From Butyrivibrio sp. INlla21 (lineage in GTDB: Bacteria > Bacillota > Clostridia > Lachnospirales > Lachnospiraceae), in NCBI RefSeq assembly GCF_900116875.1, contig NZ_FPCC01000008.1, positions 62,001-126,000 of the forward strand: a DNA stretch of 64,000 nucleotides, read 5' to 3'. Shown here piece after piece: positions 8,986 through 16,248 of this stretch. Numbering within the stretch: position 1 is the stretch's first letter; every line of letters begins with the position of its first letter. The translations under genes were made by a program, and so were the position numbers. The notes under the pieces are model-generated. The model was given only the letters and a program-made list of their open reading frames with translations, was not told where the DNA came from and did no database searches.

Positions 8986-10539
8986 TCAAAAATCATCATA
9001 AATCGAATCCGCAGGATTAAATCCGGGTCCGTACTCCGCAAGTAAAAGCACCATGAAAAACAGTGCCAGATACACGATCCATCTGATCACAAGCTTCTTG
9101 GAAGCGATGTACTCTCTTATATTCGAATAGCCTTCAAATCTGCTGCCCGTGATCTTACCGTCACGCGATAGCTCCATTCTGTACTGAATAACGGAAACCG
9201 TAATGAACACCGCCATTGTAACAAGCAGTATTCCCCACTCGTAGATACTAAGCCCCAGATTCAGCAAACTGCCGTCAACAAAGATCTGAGGGTTAAAAGA
9301 GCTGACGCTTCCCTTCAAAAGACTGAGCGCATGCGGAATGTTTTTTGACCTAAAGAACAAGTCACCTATGCAAACAAAGAAAAACGTTCTCACAACCCTG
9401 AAGCCGTTTGCAAACTTGCTCTGCATATTGATGTGGAACTTTTTCTCAAAAAGCCATGTAAAGAACGGAAGTGTCACTTCTCCGAGCATGATGTATGCCC
9501 AGTGCAAAAGACCCGAGCCGATAACGAACGTTGCCGCTCCTCCGTGCCACAGACCTACGGAAAACCACAGGATAAACATGGCAACGTAAGTAGTGATCTG
9601 CTTTCCTTTCTTTTTACCAAATACATTCTTAAGCTTCTTGCCAAGCCCCATTATCATCTTGGTTCTAAGAAGCGGGTAAAAGACATTGTCCTTCATCCAA
9701 ATTCCGAGCGTAGCGTGCCATCTTCTCCAATACTCGCTTATGTTCTTTGCAAAGAAAGGAGTCGTAAAGTTTTCTGGAAGAATAATTCCGAGTATCTCGG
9801 CAAAGCCGATAACGATGTCGATTCCGCCCGAGAAATTGGTATATAACTGAAACGCAAAACACACAGTGCCCAGCCAAATGTATGCTCCCGGGTACTGCGC
9901 ATTGTTGCCATATATCTCATCAACTATTATTTTGAGTCTCTGTGAAATAACAAGCCACTTAAAGAAACCCCAGAGCATCCTCTGCGCTCCGAAGGTCAGA
10001 TTCTTGTAGTCAGGCTTATGATATTCAAAGAACTGGTCGCTGTGTTCACGGGTCTTTATGATAGGTCCCTGAACCATAAGCGGGAAGAACATTCCGACAA
10101 GAGTTGTCTGAAGGAAGCTGTCTCTTCTGACGCCAATGCCGTTGTAGACCTCGATAAAATACCCAAGCAAAATAAATGTATAAAAAGAAAGTCCCGTGGG
10201 AGGGATAACATCGCCTCCTGTAATGAACTTATAGAATTTAAACACGATAAGTATTCCGAGAAGAACCGCAAGCTCCGCCGCAAGTATCAGTCTTCTTTTT
10301 ACAAGCTCTTCTTCGCCTGTCCCGGCCAAAAGCTTTAAAAGTCCCCACGTCGTAAACGAAGCCACTAGCGGGAATACTATCTGAACATAGTCTCCCTTTA
10401 CGGAAAACAAATAGAAGATGATGCTCGCAATAAGGAGCACCACCCACTGACCTCTTTTCTTAAACAAAAGAGGCACCGCATAATATGCTATTAAAACAAG
10501 TGCAACGAAGCACAAAAAACTAAACGAAGTTATACTCAT
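8986..10539 (-). CDS. MBOAT-family O-acyltransferase (DltB/AlgI-like)
   Basis: A 517-residue polytopic membrane protein with roughly 11 helices. Family features are SFYTFILLGYFIEVY near residue 118, EYWRRWHATLGIWMKD near residue 270, and the presumed catalytic histidine in FSVGLWHGGAATF near residue 332. Such enzymes move acyl groups, often acetyl or an aminoacyl group from a carrier protein, onto extracellular glycans. No dltA or dltC is present, so it is a polysaccharide O-acyltransferase rather than the D-alanylation DltB. An ACP is encoded 5.3 kb upstream in the same operon, which could be a donor carrier, though this is only a possibility. The start overlaps the end of the AsnB-like gene by 4 bp. 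Confidence 0.87.
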   Translation of the reverse strand: MSITSFSFLCFVALVLIAYYAVPLLFKKRGQWVVLLIASIIFYLFSVKGDYVQIVFPLVASFTTWGLLKLLAGTGEEELVKRRLILAAELAVLLGILIVFKFYKFITGGDVIPPTGLSFYTFILLGYFIEVYNGIGVRRDSFLQTTLVGMFFPLMVQGPIIKTREHSDQFFEYHKPDYKNLTFGAQRMLWGFFKWLVISQRLKIIVDEIYGNNAQYPGAYIWLGTVCFAFQLYTNFSGGIDIVIGFAEILGIILPENFTTPFFAKNISEYWRRWHATLGIWMKDNVFYPLLRTKMIMGLGKKLKNVFGKKKGKQITTYVAMFILWFSVGLWHGGAATFVIGSGLLHWAYIMLGEVTLPFFTWLFEKKFHINMQSKFANGFRVVRTFFFVCIGDLFFRSKNIPHALSLLKGSVSSFNPQIFVDGSLLNLGLSIYEWGILLVTMAVFITVSVIQYRMELSRDGKITGSRFEGYSNIREYIASKKLVIRWIVYLALFFMVLLLAEYGPGFNPADSIYDDF

Positions 10540-12425
10540 AGATTTTCTTTCTTATATTCTTTTTCATACCACTGTCGGAACATAAGTATATACCAAATCT
10601 GGATTCTGTAAATCCCGCGTTCTGTAAAGTCGGTCCAGATCTTCTCAACGACATCGGGATCAAGAATATCCTGCTGCCGCATCTTGTCCTTATCAAGAAG
10701 GTCTTCAGCCCACTGCCTGATCTCGCCGTCCATAAGCCACTTGGCGATCGGAATCGAGAAGCCCTTCTTCGGTCCTTCCATAAGCTCCTTCTGAACATGT
10801 CTGTAGAGAACGTCACGAAGAACCTGCTTGCCGACATTTCCTTCTCTAAGATACTCGATAGGGAGCGACCACGCAAATTCCAAGAGGTCTCTGTCGAGCA
10901 TCGGAACTCTTGTCTCAAGCGAAACCGCCATAGCGGTCCTGTCGACCTTAACCAGTATATCATCGGGATGATACACAAGCATATCCATAAGCATGGCGTT
11001 ATGAATGGGCTCTGTCAAAAGAGCTTTCGCCATGTCGTCATATTTGTATAAAAGAGGCTTGTCTTTCTTGATCGCGATCTTTTTTACCAAAGGATCCGTC
11101 TCATGCTCAAATCTGTGAATCTCGCCGGGACCCTTGGCTCCAAGATAGATAGCCTTACTTCTTCTTACCTCATCCTTGGGGTTAGTCGCAAGGATAGCGG
11201 CGCTTATGGGCTTCCTTAGCAAATACGGAAGTTTTCCGACCTTGCCCCAGACTCTGTCTACGGATTCATAGGACTTATAGCCCGCAAAGAGCTCATCTCC
11301 GCCGTCTCCCGAAAGAGAAACCGTCACATGCTTTCTCGTCATCTTGCTGACAAGATAAGTCGGGATCTGCGATGAATCGGCAAAAGGTTCGCCGAACATA
11401 AAGGGAAGCTGCGGGATTACCGCCTTGGCATCCTTCTCAGTGATGTACTCTTCCGTATGTATCGTGCCGAGGTGCTTAGCAATCTCTTTTGCCTTAACTG
11501 CCTCGTTGTACTTCTCATCTTCCATTCCGATCGTGAAGGTGCGTACCTGATTATCCGAAACGGACTGCATCAGTGCAACGACCGTGCTGCTGTCGATTCC
11601 CGCCGAAAGAAAAGCTCCGAGCGGAACATCCGATATCATCTGGCCTTTCACAGACTCTTTTAACAGCCTCTCAAGCTCAAGTGAAGCCTCTTCTCTGCTG
11701 CCCGTAAAGATATTGTTCTGGCCCTTTATCGCAGCCTCTGTCATCGACCAGTAGGTCTCTTCTTTGGTCTTTAATGTATCAATATCAACCGTTATTATTG
11801 TGCCCGCTTCAAGCTTGTAAATATTCTTGTATATCGTGTGCGGCGCAGGAATATAACCTTCCGTAAAATATATATCAAGAACTTCTCTGTTGATCTCGTT
11901 GTCAAAGCCGTCAATAACGCGCAAGCATCCGATGTCGGAAGCAAAGGCAAAAGAGCCTGCTACGGTTCCGTAGTACAAAGGCTTCTCGCCGACTCTGTCT
12001 CTTGCGAGAGTGACCGTTCCGGCTTCCTTATCGTAAACCGCGATTCCAAACATACCCTTGCAGAGCCTGAGAGCTTCTTTCATTCCGTAGCTCTCGATAG
12101 CTTCAAGAAGGATCTCGGTATCCGATGTTCCTCTAAAGGTCGTAGCCTTGCCGTCTTTAATAAGCTTGTCTTTTACTTCGCCGGCGTTGTAAATCTCGCC
12201 GTTATATACAATAACGCTCTTGCCCGAATGTGAAACCATGGGCTGAGCGCCGTTCTTGGATAAGTCCACAATAGAAAGGCGCCTATGTCCAAGCGCCACT
12301 TTCATATCGTCACTTATGTAAATTCCTTCATCATCGGGGCCTCTGTGAAGCATACGCTCGTTCATCTTGGCTATGATCGCATGTCTGTCACCTTTGTACC
12401 CGATAAGACCGTTAATTCCGCACAT
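10536..12425 (-). CDS. asnB: AsnB-type glutamine-dependent amidotransferase
   Basis: A 629-residue protein with the complete asparagine synthetase B layout. Cys2 is the glutaminase nucleophile (MCGINGLIGYKGDR), with HRGPDDEGIY and VYNGEIYN in the N-terminal amidotransferase domain. The synthetase domain has FLSAGIDSST (ATP-pyrophosphatase loop) and LSGDGGDELFAGY. In polysaccharide loci, related proteins such as P. aeruginosa WbpS and Francisella WbtH are assigned to amidation of uronic acids. With TviB/TviC (UDP-GalNAcA) in the same operon, conversion of a uronic acid to a uronamide is a reasonable inference. A second, distinct copy lies at 16249-18189. A true asparagine synthetase role cannot be excluded. 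Confidence 0.85.
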   Translation of the reverse strand: MCGINGLIGYKGDRHAIIAKMNERMLHRGPDDEGIYISDDMKVALGHRRLSIVDLSKNGAQPMVSHSGKSVIVYNGEIYNAGEVKDKLIKDGKATTFRGTSDTEILLEAIESYGMKEALRLCKGMFGIAVYDKEAGTVTLARDRVGEKPLYYGTVAGSFAFASDIGCLRVIDGFDNEINREVLDIYFTEGYIPAPHTIYKNIYKLEAGTIITVDIDTLKTKEETYWSMTEAAIKGQNNIFTGSREEASLELERLLKESVKGQMISDVPLGAFLSAGIDSSTVVALMQSVSDNQVRTFTIGMEDEKYNEAVKAKEIAKHLGTIHTEEYITEKDAKAVIPQLPFMFGEPFADSSQIPTYLVSKMTRKHVTVSLSGDGGDELFAGYKSYESVDRVWGKVGKLPYLLRKPISAAILATNPKDEVRRSKAIYLGAKGPGEIHRFEHETDPLVKKIAIKKDKPLLYKYDDMAKALLTEPIHNAMLMDMLVYHPDDILVKVDRTAMAVSLETRVPMLDRDLLEFAWSLPIEYLREGNVGKQVLRDVLYRHVQKELMEGPKKGFSIPIAKWLMDGEIRQWAEDLLDKDKMRQQDILDPDVVEKIWTDFTERGIYRIQIWYILMFRQWYEKEYKKENL

Positions 12426-12467
12426 ATATGTCTCCGAAGCACCGCACGTCTATGCCGGTGCCTATAC

Positions 12468-14255
12468 TCAGTTCACTTTGATAACTTTGTTCTTGGGTTC
12501 GTACGCCGAAAGCTCCAGCTTGTATGTTCTGTTGCCGTCACCGTCTTCCTCTATCATATCAAAGCCGTGCAAAGAATAAAAATCTTTTACCATCTTATTC
12601 TTGGCAGTCGGATAATAATATCCGTAAATCGTCTTGATTCCTCGCTCTGAAGCCTTCTTGCAGAGCTCATCCATCATGGCAAATTCCATATCTCTTTTAA
12701 GGACGCGGCAGCTCATGAGCCAAAGGTCTATGTGAAGCTCATCGCCCTTGACGTTACCGATCACAAGCGAAACGATTCCGTTGTCTCCGAATTTATCTGT
12801 CAATCTGCCGTAGAGCGTGATGTTATTGCCATCGGCCGCCGTCTTTTCGATGTCGTCCTGAGTATAGCGCTTGGTAGTTAAGTTAAACTGGTTACTCTTA
12901 TTGGTAAGCTGCGCGATACGAGGCATGTAGAGCTTTTCAAAAGGCGCGATCACTGCCTCCATCTCAAGTGACTTAAGATACTCGGTGTAGTCGGCAAAGC
13001 TCTGCTCCAATTGAGTACGCTTTTTGTTTGCCATATACATCTCGTTACGCTTCTTATCATCCTCTGAGATTGCCGTTGCCTCAAAGAATCCCGAATGATC
13101 GAGGATCCTGATATAGTGCTCGGGCGAATCGATTGCGGGCGCCATTGCTCCCGGGATCTGTCCCTCTATGATAGCTCTTTCCGCAGGATTGTCATCCACA
13201 AATACAAGTGACTCGGGAAGGACGTTAAGCTCTGAAGCTATCGCCTTCATATTCTCACTCTTTGGCTCCCAGTTGGCCTTTATCATAACAAAATCATCGG
13301 GAGTAAGTATTCCGTCGGGATGCTTAAGTCCCGCGATCGCATTTTCTTCATCGTTCTTGGAATCAACCGTAAGGACTATTCCAAGGTCTTTTTGCATTTT
13401 TACATACTGCTGGAACTCGGAATAAACCTGCCCCAGGTTGGTCTCCTGACCTATCTCGATTCCGTCGACGCCGTCGTCACCTACAACGCCGCCCCAAAGT
13501 GTATTGTCAAGATCGAGCACAAGGCCCTTCTTGTTCTTTCCGTAGATTGACTTGATGATATTGGCAATATTAAAGCTAAGTGTGGGAATAGCCTGAATGC
13601 AGAGCGCATACTTGTACATGTGCCATGCAAGAGGATCTGACCACTCATCAAGACCGTAACAGCTTGATACGTAGTTGATATCGTTTATAAAAAAGCTTTC
13701 GCCGGCATCTGCTTTTTGGGCAGCATAGTCCGCGAAGGCCGTATTTAATCTGTTTATGAAATTAAGTCTTCCGTGAATGTCGTAAGCATCTCTGTTTCCG
13801 AGAAGTCTGTAGAAAGGCGCCTCGAAATTGTTTTGTATTATGGGACACTTATAGAGCTGTGAAAGGTTGTCCCACATTGTCTCAAAGTGCTTGAAAGTAG
13901 CTTCAAACTTGGCATCAACGTCTTCTTTACTGTCAGACATCTCCGGGAAGTTTGTGATGTTGCGGTTTGATGTATGGATGTAGATAACATCGGGTGCAAA
14001 CTCTTTTAACTCATCGGAAGGAAACATGGCATCCTGCCAGTACTGGCCGTATTCCGATTCGTAAAATGAAGGTTCTATTCCGTAATTTAGTAAAAAAAGC
14101 TCCAGTATCCTTATGATGTCATGGGTCGTGGAGCCTCCTAGTACCGCTATTTTCTTTTTGATCCTGTCCGCGCCGTCAGAAAGAAGAGTCTTTTTGATGG
14201 TCTTGGACTTTTTCATTATGTAGCTGTTGTCAAAAGGATATTCAAGTTCTTTCAT
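12468..14255 (-). CDS. FkbH-like HAD-IIIC protein with C-terminal GNAT-like domain
   Basis: A 595-residue protein in three parts. The first is an SGNH-like region (IAVLGGSTTHDIIRILELF near residue 35). The second is a HAD-IIIC phosphatase core, where LVLDLDNTLWGGVVGDDG near residue 242 has the DxD catalytic aspartates. The third is a C-terminal acetyltransferase-like region near 500-575. Characterised FkbH homologues take 1,3-bisphosphoglycerate, remove phosphate and load a glyceryl (C3 hydroxyacyl) group on an acyl carrier protein. An ACP gene at 15886 and a VOC gene at 15492 are close by, fitting that chemistry. Here the C3 acyl unit is probably transferred to a sugar rather than to a polyketide; that is inference. 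Confidence 0.82.
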   Translation of the reverse strand: MKELEYPFDNSYIMKKSKTIKKTLLSDGADRIKKKIAVLGGSTTHDIIRILELFLLNYGIEPSFYESEYGQYWQDAMFPSDELKEFAPDVIYIHTSNRNITNFPEMSDSKEDVDAKFEATFKHFETMWDNLSQLYKCPIIQNNFEAPFYRLLGNRDAYDIHGRLNFINRLNTAFADYAAQKADAGESFFINDINYVSSCYGLDEWSDPLAWHMYKYALCIQAIPTLSFNIANIIKSIYGKNKKGLVLDLDNTLWGGVVGDDGVDGIEIGQETNLGQVYSEFQQYVKMQKDLGIVLTVDSKNDEENAIAGLKHPDGILTPDDFVMIKANWEPKSENMKAIASELNVLPESLVFVDDNPAERAIIEGQIPGAMAPAIDSPEHYIRILDHSGFFEATAISEDDKKRNEMYMANKKRTQLEQSFADYTEYLKSLEMEAVIAPFEKLYMPRIAQLTNKSNQFNLTTKRYTQDDIEKTAADGNNITLYGRLTDKFGDNGIVSLVIGNVKGDELHIDLWLMSCRVLKRDMEFAMMDELCKKASERGIKTIYGYYYPTAKNKMVKDFYSLHGFDMIEEDGDGNRTYKLELSAYEPKNKVIKVN

Positions 14256-14266
14256 ATAGTGTCCTT

Positions 14267-15505
14267 TTAAAAATTTCTGTCATCCGTATTTCCGATGATC
14301 TTGTCAAAATACTTCTTCCACATTTCATTCGTAACTTCGGGGCTGCACTTTTCCTGAATCTTGGCAGCTTCGGTTCCGATCCTGTCGGCAAGCTCTTTAT
14401 CTTCAAGGAGCTTTCTGATTGCCTGTGCCATTGCGTCTTTGTCTCCGACGGGAACCAGAAGTCCGTTCTCTCCGTCATTTATAAGGTCCTTGGGGCCTCC
14501 GCAGGGGCAATCCGTCGATATGCACGCAAGTCCCAGTGACATCGCCTCTATAAGTGAGTTGGGCATGCCCTCGTGGTTGGAAGCAAGTATAAAGATATAT
14601 GCCTTCTCTATATGCTCGGCGACGTGCTTAACGTTACCTGCAAATTCAACTCGTGAATCTATTCCGAGACTTGCCGCAAGTCTTTGCTGCTTGGCTCTGT
14701 CAGGACCGTCTCCGTATAATACGAGCTTATAATCCTGATATTTATCTTTGGTAGCTTCCTTGAAAGCTTCCATTACCATAGCCTGGTTCTTGTTTTCGTT
14801 AAGTCTTGCGACCATCACGATCTTCTTCTCACGCTCTCCGATATATCTGGGTCTGATAAAAGAGGGATCGATCGCATTCGGAAGAATGATGCATTTCTTC
14901 CTGATGTATGCAGGGAACTTGGCTTTGGCGCCGTTTGACTGAACAACGACTCCGGCTGCCTTTCCGAAGTTTGTAAGCATCGCAGCCTTCATTGATGTGC
15001 TCGAATACTCCATGGAAGGGTCTGCCCTTACGGATACGACAACCTTGATCTCTTCTTTCGTTGCCGTTGAGAGCGCCATAATATTATTCTTTCCCATGAA
15101 GCTCAGGATCATGTCGGGCCTAAGGTCCTTCCAGATCTTTACAAGCTTCTCGGATCTTTTTCTGAAATTTTTGATACGGCTCTTTTCCTGCTCGTCCTTA
15201 AGAAGTGCAGAGAAAATGCGCTGTATTCCGCCCTTCTCGCCGCCGTTTGGATCAACCCAAACGGGATTCTCATCAAGGTCCGCTACAAGCTCCGCACCGG
15301 GCGCACCTGCGGGAACACTCTTCCAGGCTGCGTGTTTAACCTCGTACTCGTTGGCTGCAAGGTACGTAGTAACAAGAGTAACTTTATAACCCTGCTCAAA
15401 AAAATAATCCGCAAGATTAGCCATTACCCTCTCTGCGCCGCCCTTTTGAAGGGAGCCTATATACATAGCGATATGCTTTTTATTATTAACCTCAGAATTC
15501 AACAA
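14267..15505 (-). CDS. GT4-family glycosyltransferase
   Basis: A 412-residue GT-B protein. The N-terminal domain has YIGSLQKGGAERVMANLA, and residues 64-110 are an extra charged loop absent from compact relatives. The C-terminal donor domain has VMVARLNENKNQ, SNHEGMPNSLIEAMSLG near residue 312 and DCPCGGPKDLINDGENG. The latter is the E-x7-E retaining motif region shared with the GT4 at 18959-20065, so the two are likely paralogues. The start is uncertain: the frame begins at a TTG at 15505, overlapping the VOC gene by 14 bp, while the first in-frame ATG at 15466 would cut into the first beta strand. Confidence 0.87.
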   Translation of the reverse strand: MLNSEVNNKKHIAMYIGSLQKGGAERVMANLADYFFEQGYKVTLVTTYLAANEYEVKHAAWKSVPAGAPGAELVADLDENPVWVDPNGGEKGGIQRIFSALLKDEQEKSRIKNFRKRSEKLVKIWKDLRPDMILSFMGKNNIMALSTATKEEIKVVVSVRADPSMEYSSTSMKAAMLTNFGKAAGVVVQSNGAKAKFPAYIRKKCIILPNAIDPSFIRPRYIGEREKKIVMVARLNENKNQAMVMEAFKEATKDKYQDYKLVLYGDGPDRAKQQRLAASLGIDSRVEFAGNVKHVAEHIEKAYIFILASNHEGMPNSLIEAMSLGLACISTDCPCGGPKDLINDGENGLLVPVGDKDAMAQAIRKLLEDKELADRIGTEAAKIQEKCSPEVTNEMWKKYFDKIIGNTDDRNF

Positions 15506-15881
15506 GCTCGATTATCCCCATGCTGTTATTGTATAAAAAAGCGACTTTCTTGCCGTCGATACAGGGCGCAATGTTGGGCTCGTGTATCACGGTGTAGCGC
15601 TGCGCGGAAAGCTCCTCCACAGCCTTGTCTATATCTTCAACTTCATAGCAAAAATGATAAGGCGTGTTCTTATAGCGCGCAAGCAAAGGATACATGGGAG
15701 AATCCTCACCCATGGGCTCTATGAGCTCAACCCTGTAATCGCCGTTTACAAGGAACTCAATGTTGATGTTCCTGATCTCGTCGAATTTAACCGGGCGCTC
15801 AATCTCGTATCCGAGCTCCAAGAATTTCTTCTCGGACTTTGCTATGCTCTTTGCAAGATATCCAACGTGATGTATCTTCAT
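15492..15881 (-). CDS. VOC/glyoxalase-fold protein
   Basis: A 129-residue single-domain protein with the paired beta-alpha-beta-beta-beta modules of the vicinal oxygen chelate family. It begins KIHHVGYLAKSIAKSE, with YRVELIEP in the middle, YHFCYEVEDI at the start of the second module and IIELVEF at the end. The metal ligands of methylmalonyl-CoA epimerase-like members (H5, E-containing strand ends, H of YHFCYEV) appear to be present. It sits 4 bp after the ACP gene and two genes before FkbH. VOC, ACP and FkbH together suggest it epimerises or isomerises an ACP-bound hydroxyacyl group. That role is inferred from context only. Confidence 0.75.
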   Translation of the reverse strand: MKIHHVGYLAKSIAKSEKKFLELGYEIERPVKFDEIRNINIEFLVNGDYRVELIEPMGEDSPMYPLLARYKNTPYHFCYEVEDIDKAVEELSAQRYTVIHEPNIAPCIDGKKVAFLYNNSMGIIELVEF

Positions 15882-15885
15882 GCGT

Positions 15886-16131
15886 TTAGCCCTGTAATTT
15901 GCTCATGATAATGTCTGCCATCTCACCTACATTCTTCATGGAAACAATCTGTCCCATGTTGAACTTGATGTCAAACTCCTGCTCAATGGCATTGATAAGA
16001 TTGATGTGCTCAAGTGAATCCCATCCGTCAACATCTGCCGCTGTTGTAGCGTCGGTAACGGTAAGATCGTCCTCCTCGAAAACATCTCTGAATACTTCAT
16101 TTAATTTCTCAAAAACTTCTTCTCTTGTCAT
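15886..16131 (-). CDS. Acyl carrier protein
   Basis: An 81-residue acidic protein. The phosphopantetheine attachment serine is Ser39 in the VDGWDSLEHINL helix start, and IEQEFDIKFNMGQIVSMKNVGEM matches helix III and IV of carrier proteins. The frame stays open to 16227, but the ATG at 16131 has a strong AAGGAG site 7 nt upstream and gives the normal carrier length, so the longer version is rejected. It is followed after 4 bp by the VOC protein and later by FkbH. It is a specialised carrier for a small acyl unit used in glycan modification, not the housekeeping fatty-acid ACP. Confidence 0.88.
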   Translation of the reverse strand: MTREEVFEKLNEVFRDVFEEDDLTVTDATTAADVDGWDSLEHINLINAIEQEFDIKFNMGQIVSMKNVGEMADIIMSKLQG

Positions 16132-16157
16132 TAAAAAACTCCTTTTTGTAAATCTCA

Positions 16158-16183
16158 GGAATCCGCACCCCGCTGCGGATTCC
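16158..16183. repeat. Perfect inverted repeat between asnB-like gene and ACP gene
   Basis: Ten-base arms GGAATCCGCA / TGCGGATTCC surround a 6-base loop (CCCCGC) in the 117-bp gap upstream of the ACP gene. The G+C-rich stem should fold in the minus-strand mRNA. No T tract follows, so it is more likely an mRNA-stabilising or processing hairpin than an intrinsic terminator. Confidence 0.6.
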
Positions 16184-16206
16184 GTAAGAACATGATTCAG
16201 GTGTGA

Positions 16207-16243
16207 GGGACGATCTTTGCGAAGCAAACTTTTATATCGTCCC
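16207..16243. repeat. Second inverted repeat in the same intercistronic gap
   Basis: Eight-base arms GGGACGAT (16207-16214) and ATCGTCCC (16236-16243) enclose a 21-base loop just after the AsnB-like stop codon. With the neighbouring hairpins at 16158 and 16250, it makes this gap the most structured intercistronic region seen in the operon. No downstream T run is present. Confidence 0.45.
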
Positions 16244-16248
16244 GAATA

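Noticed and set aside
8986-10539. DltB of the teichoic-acid D-alanylation system
   Set aside because: No dltA ligase or dltD/dltC in the usual order is present. The partner is an SGNH-like protein and the operon is for glycan synthesis, so a polysaccharide O-acyltransferase fits better.
12432-12460. Hairpin between the FkbH and AsnB-like genes
   Set aside because: The GCACCG/CGGTGC arms are short with an 11-base loop and no T tract. This is too weak to call a regulatory element.
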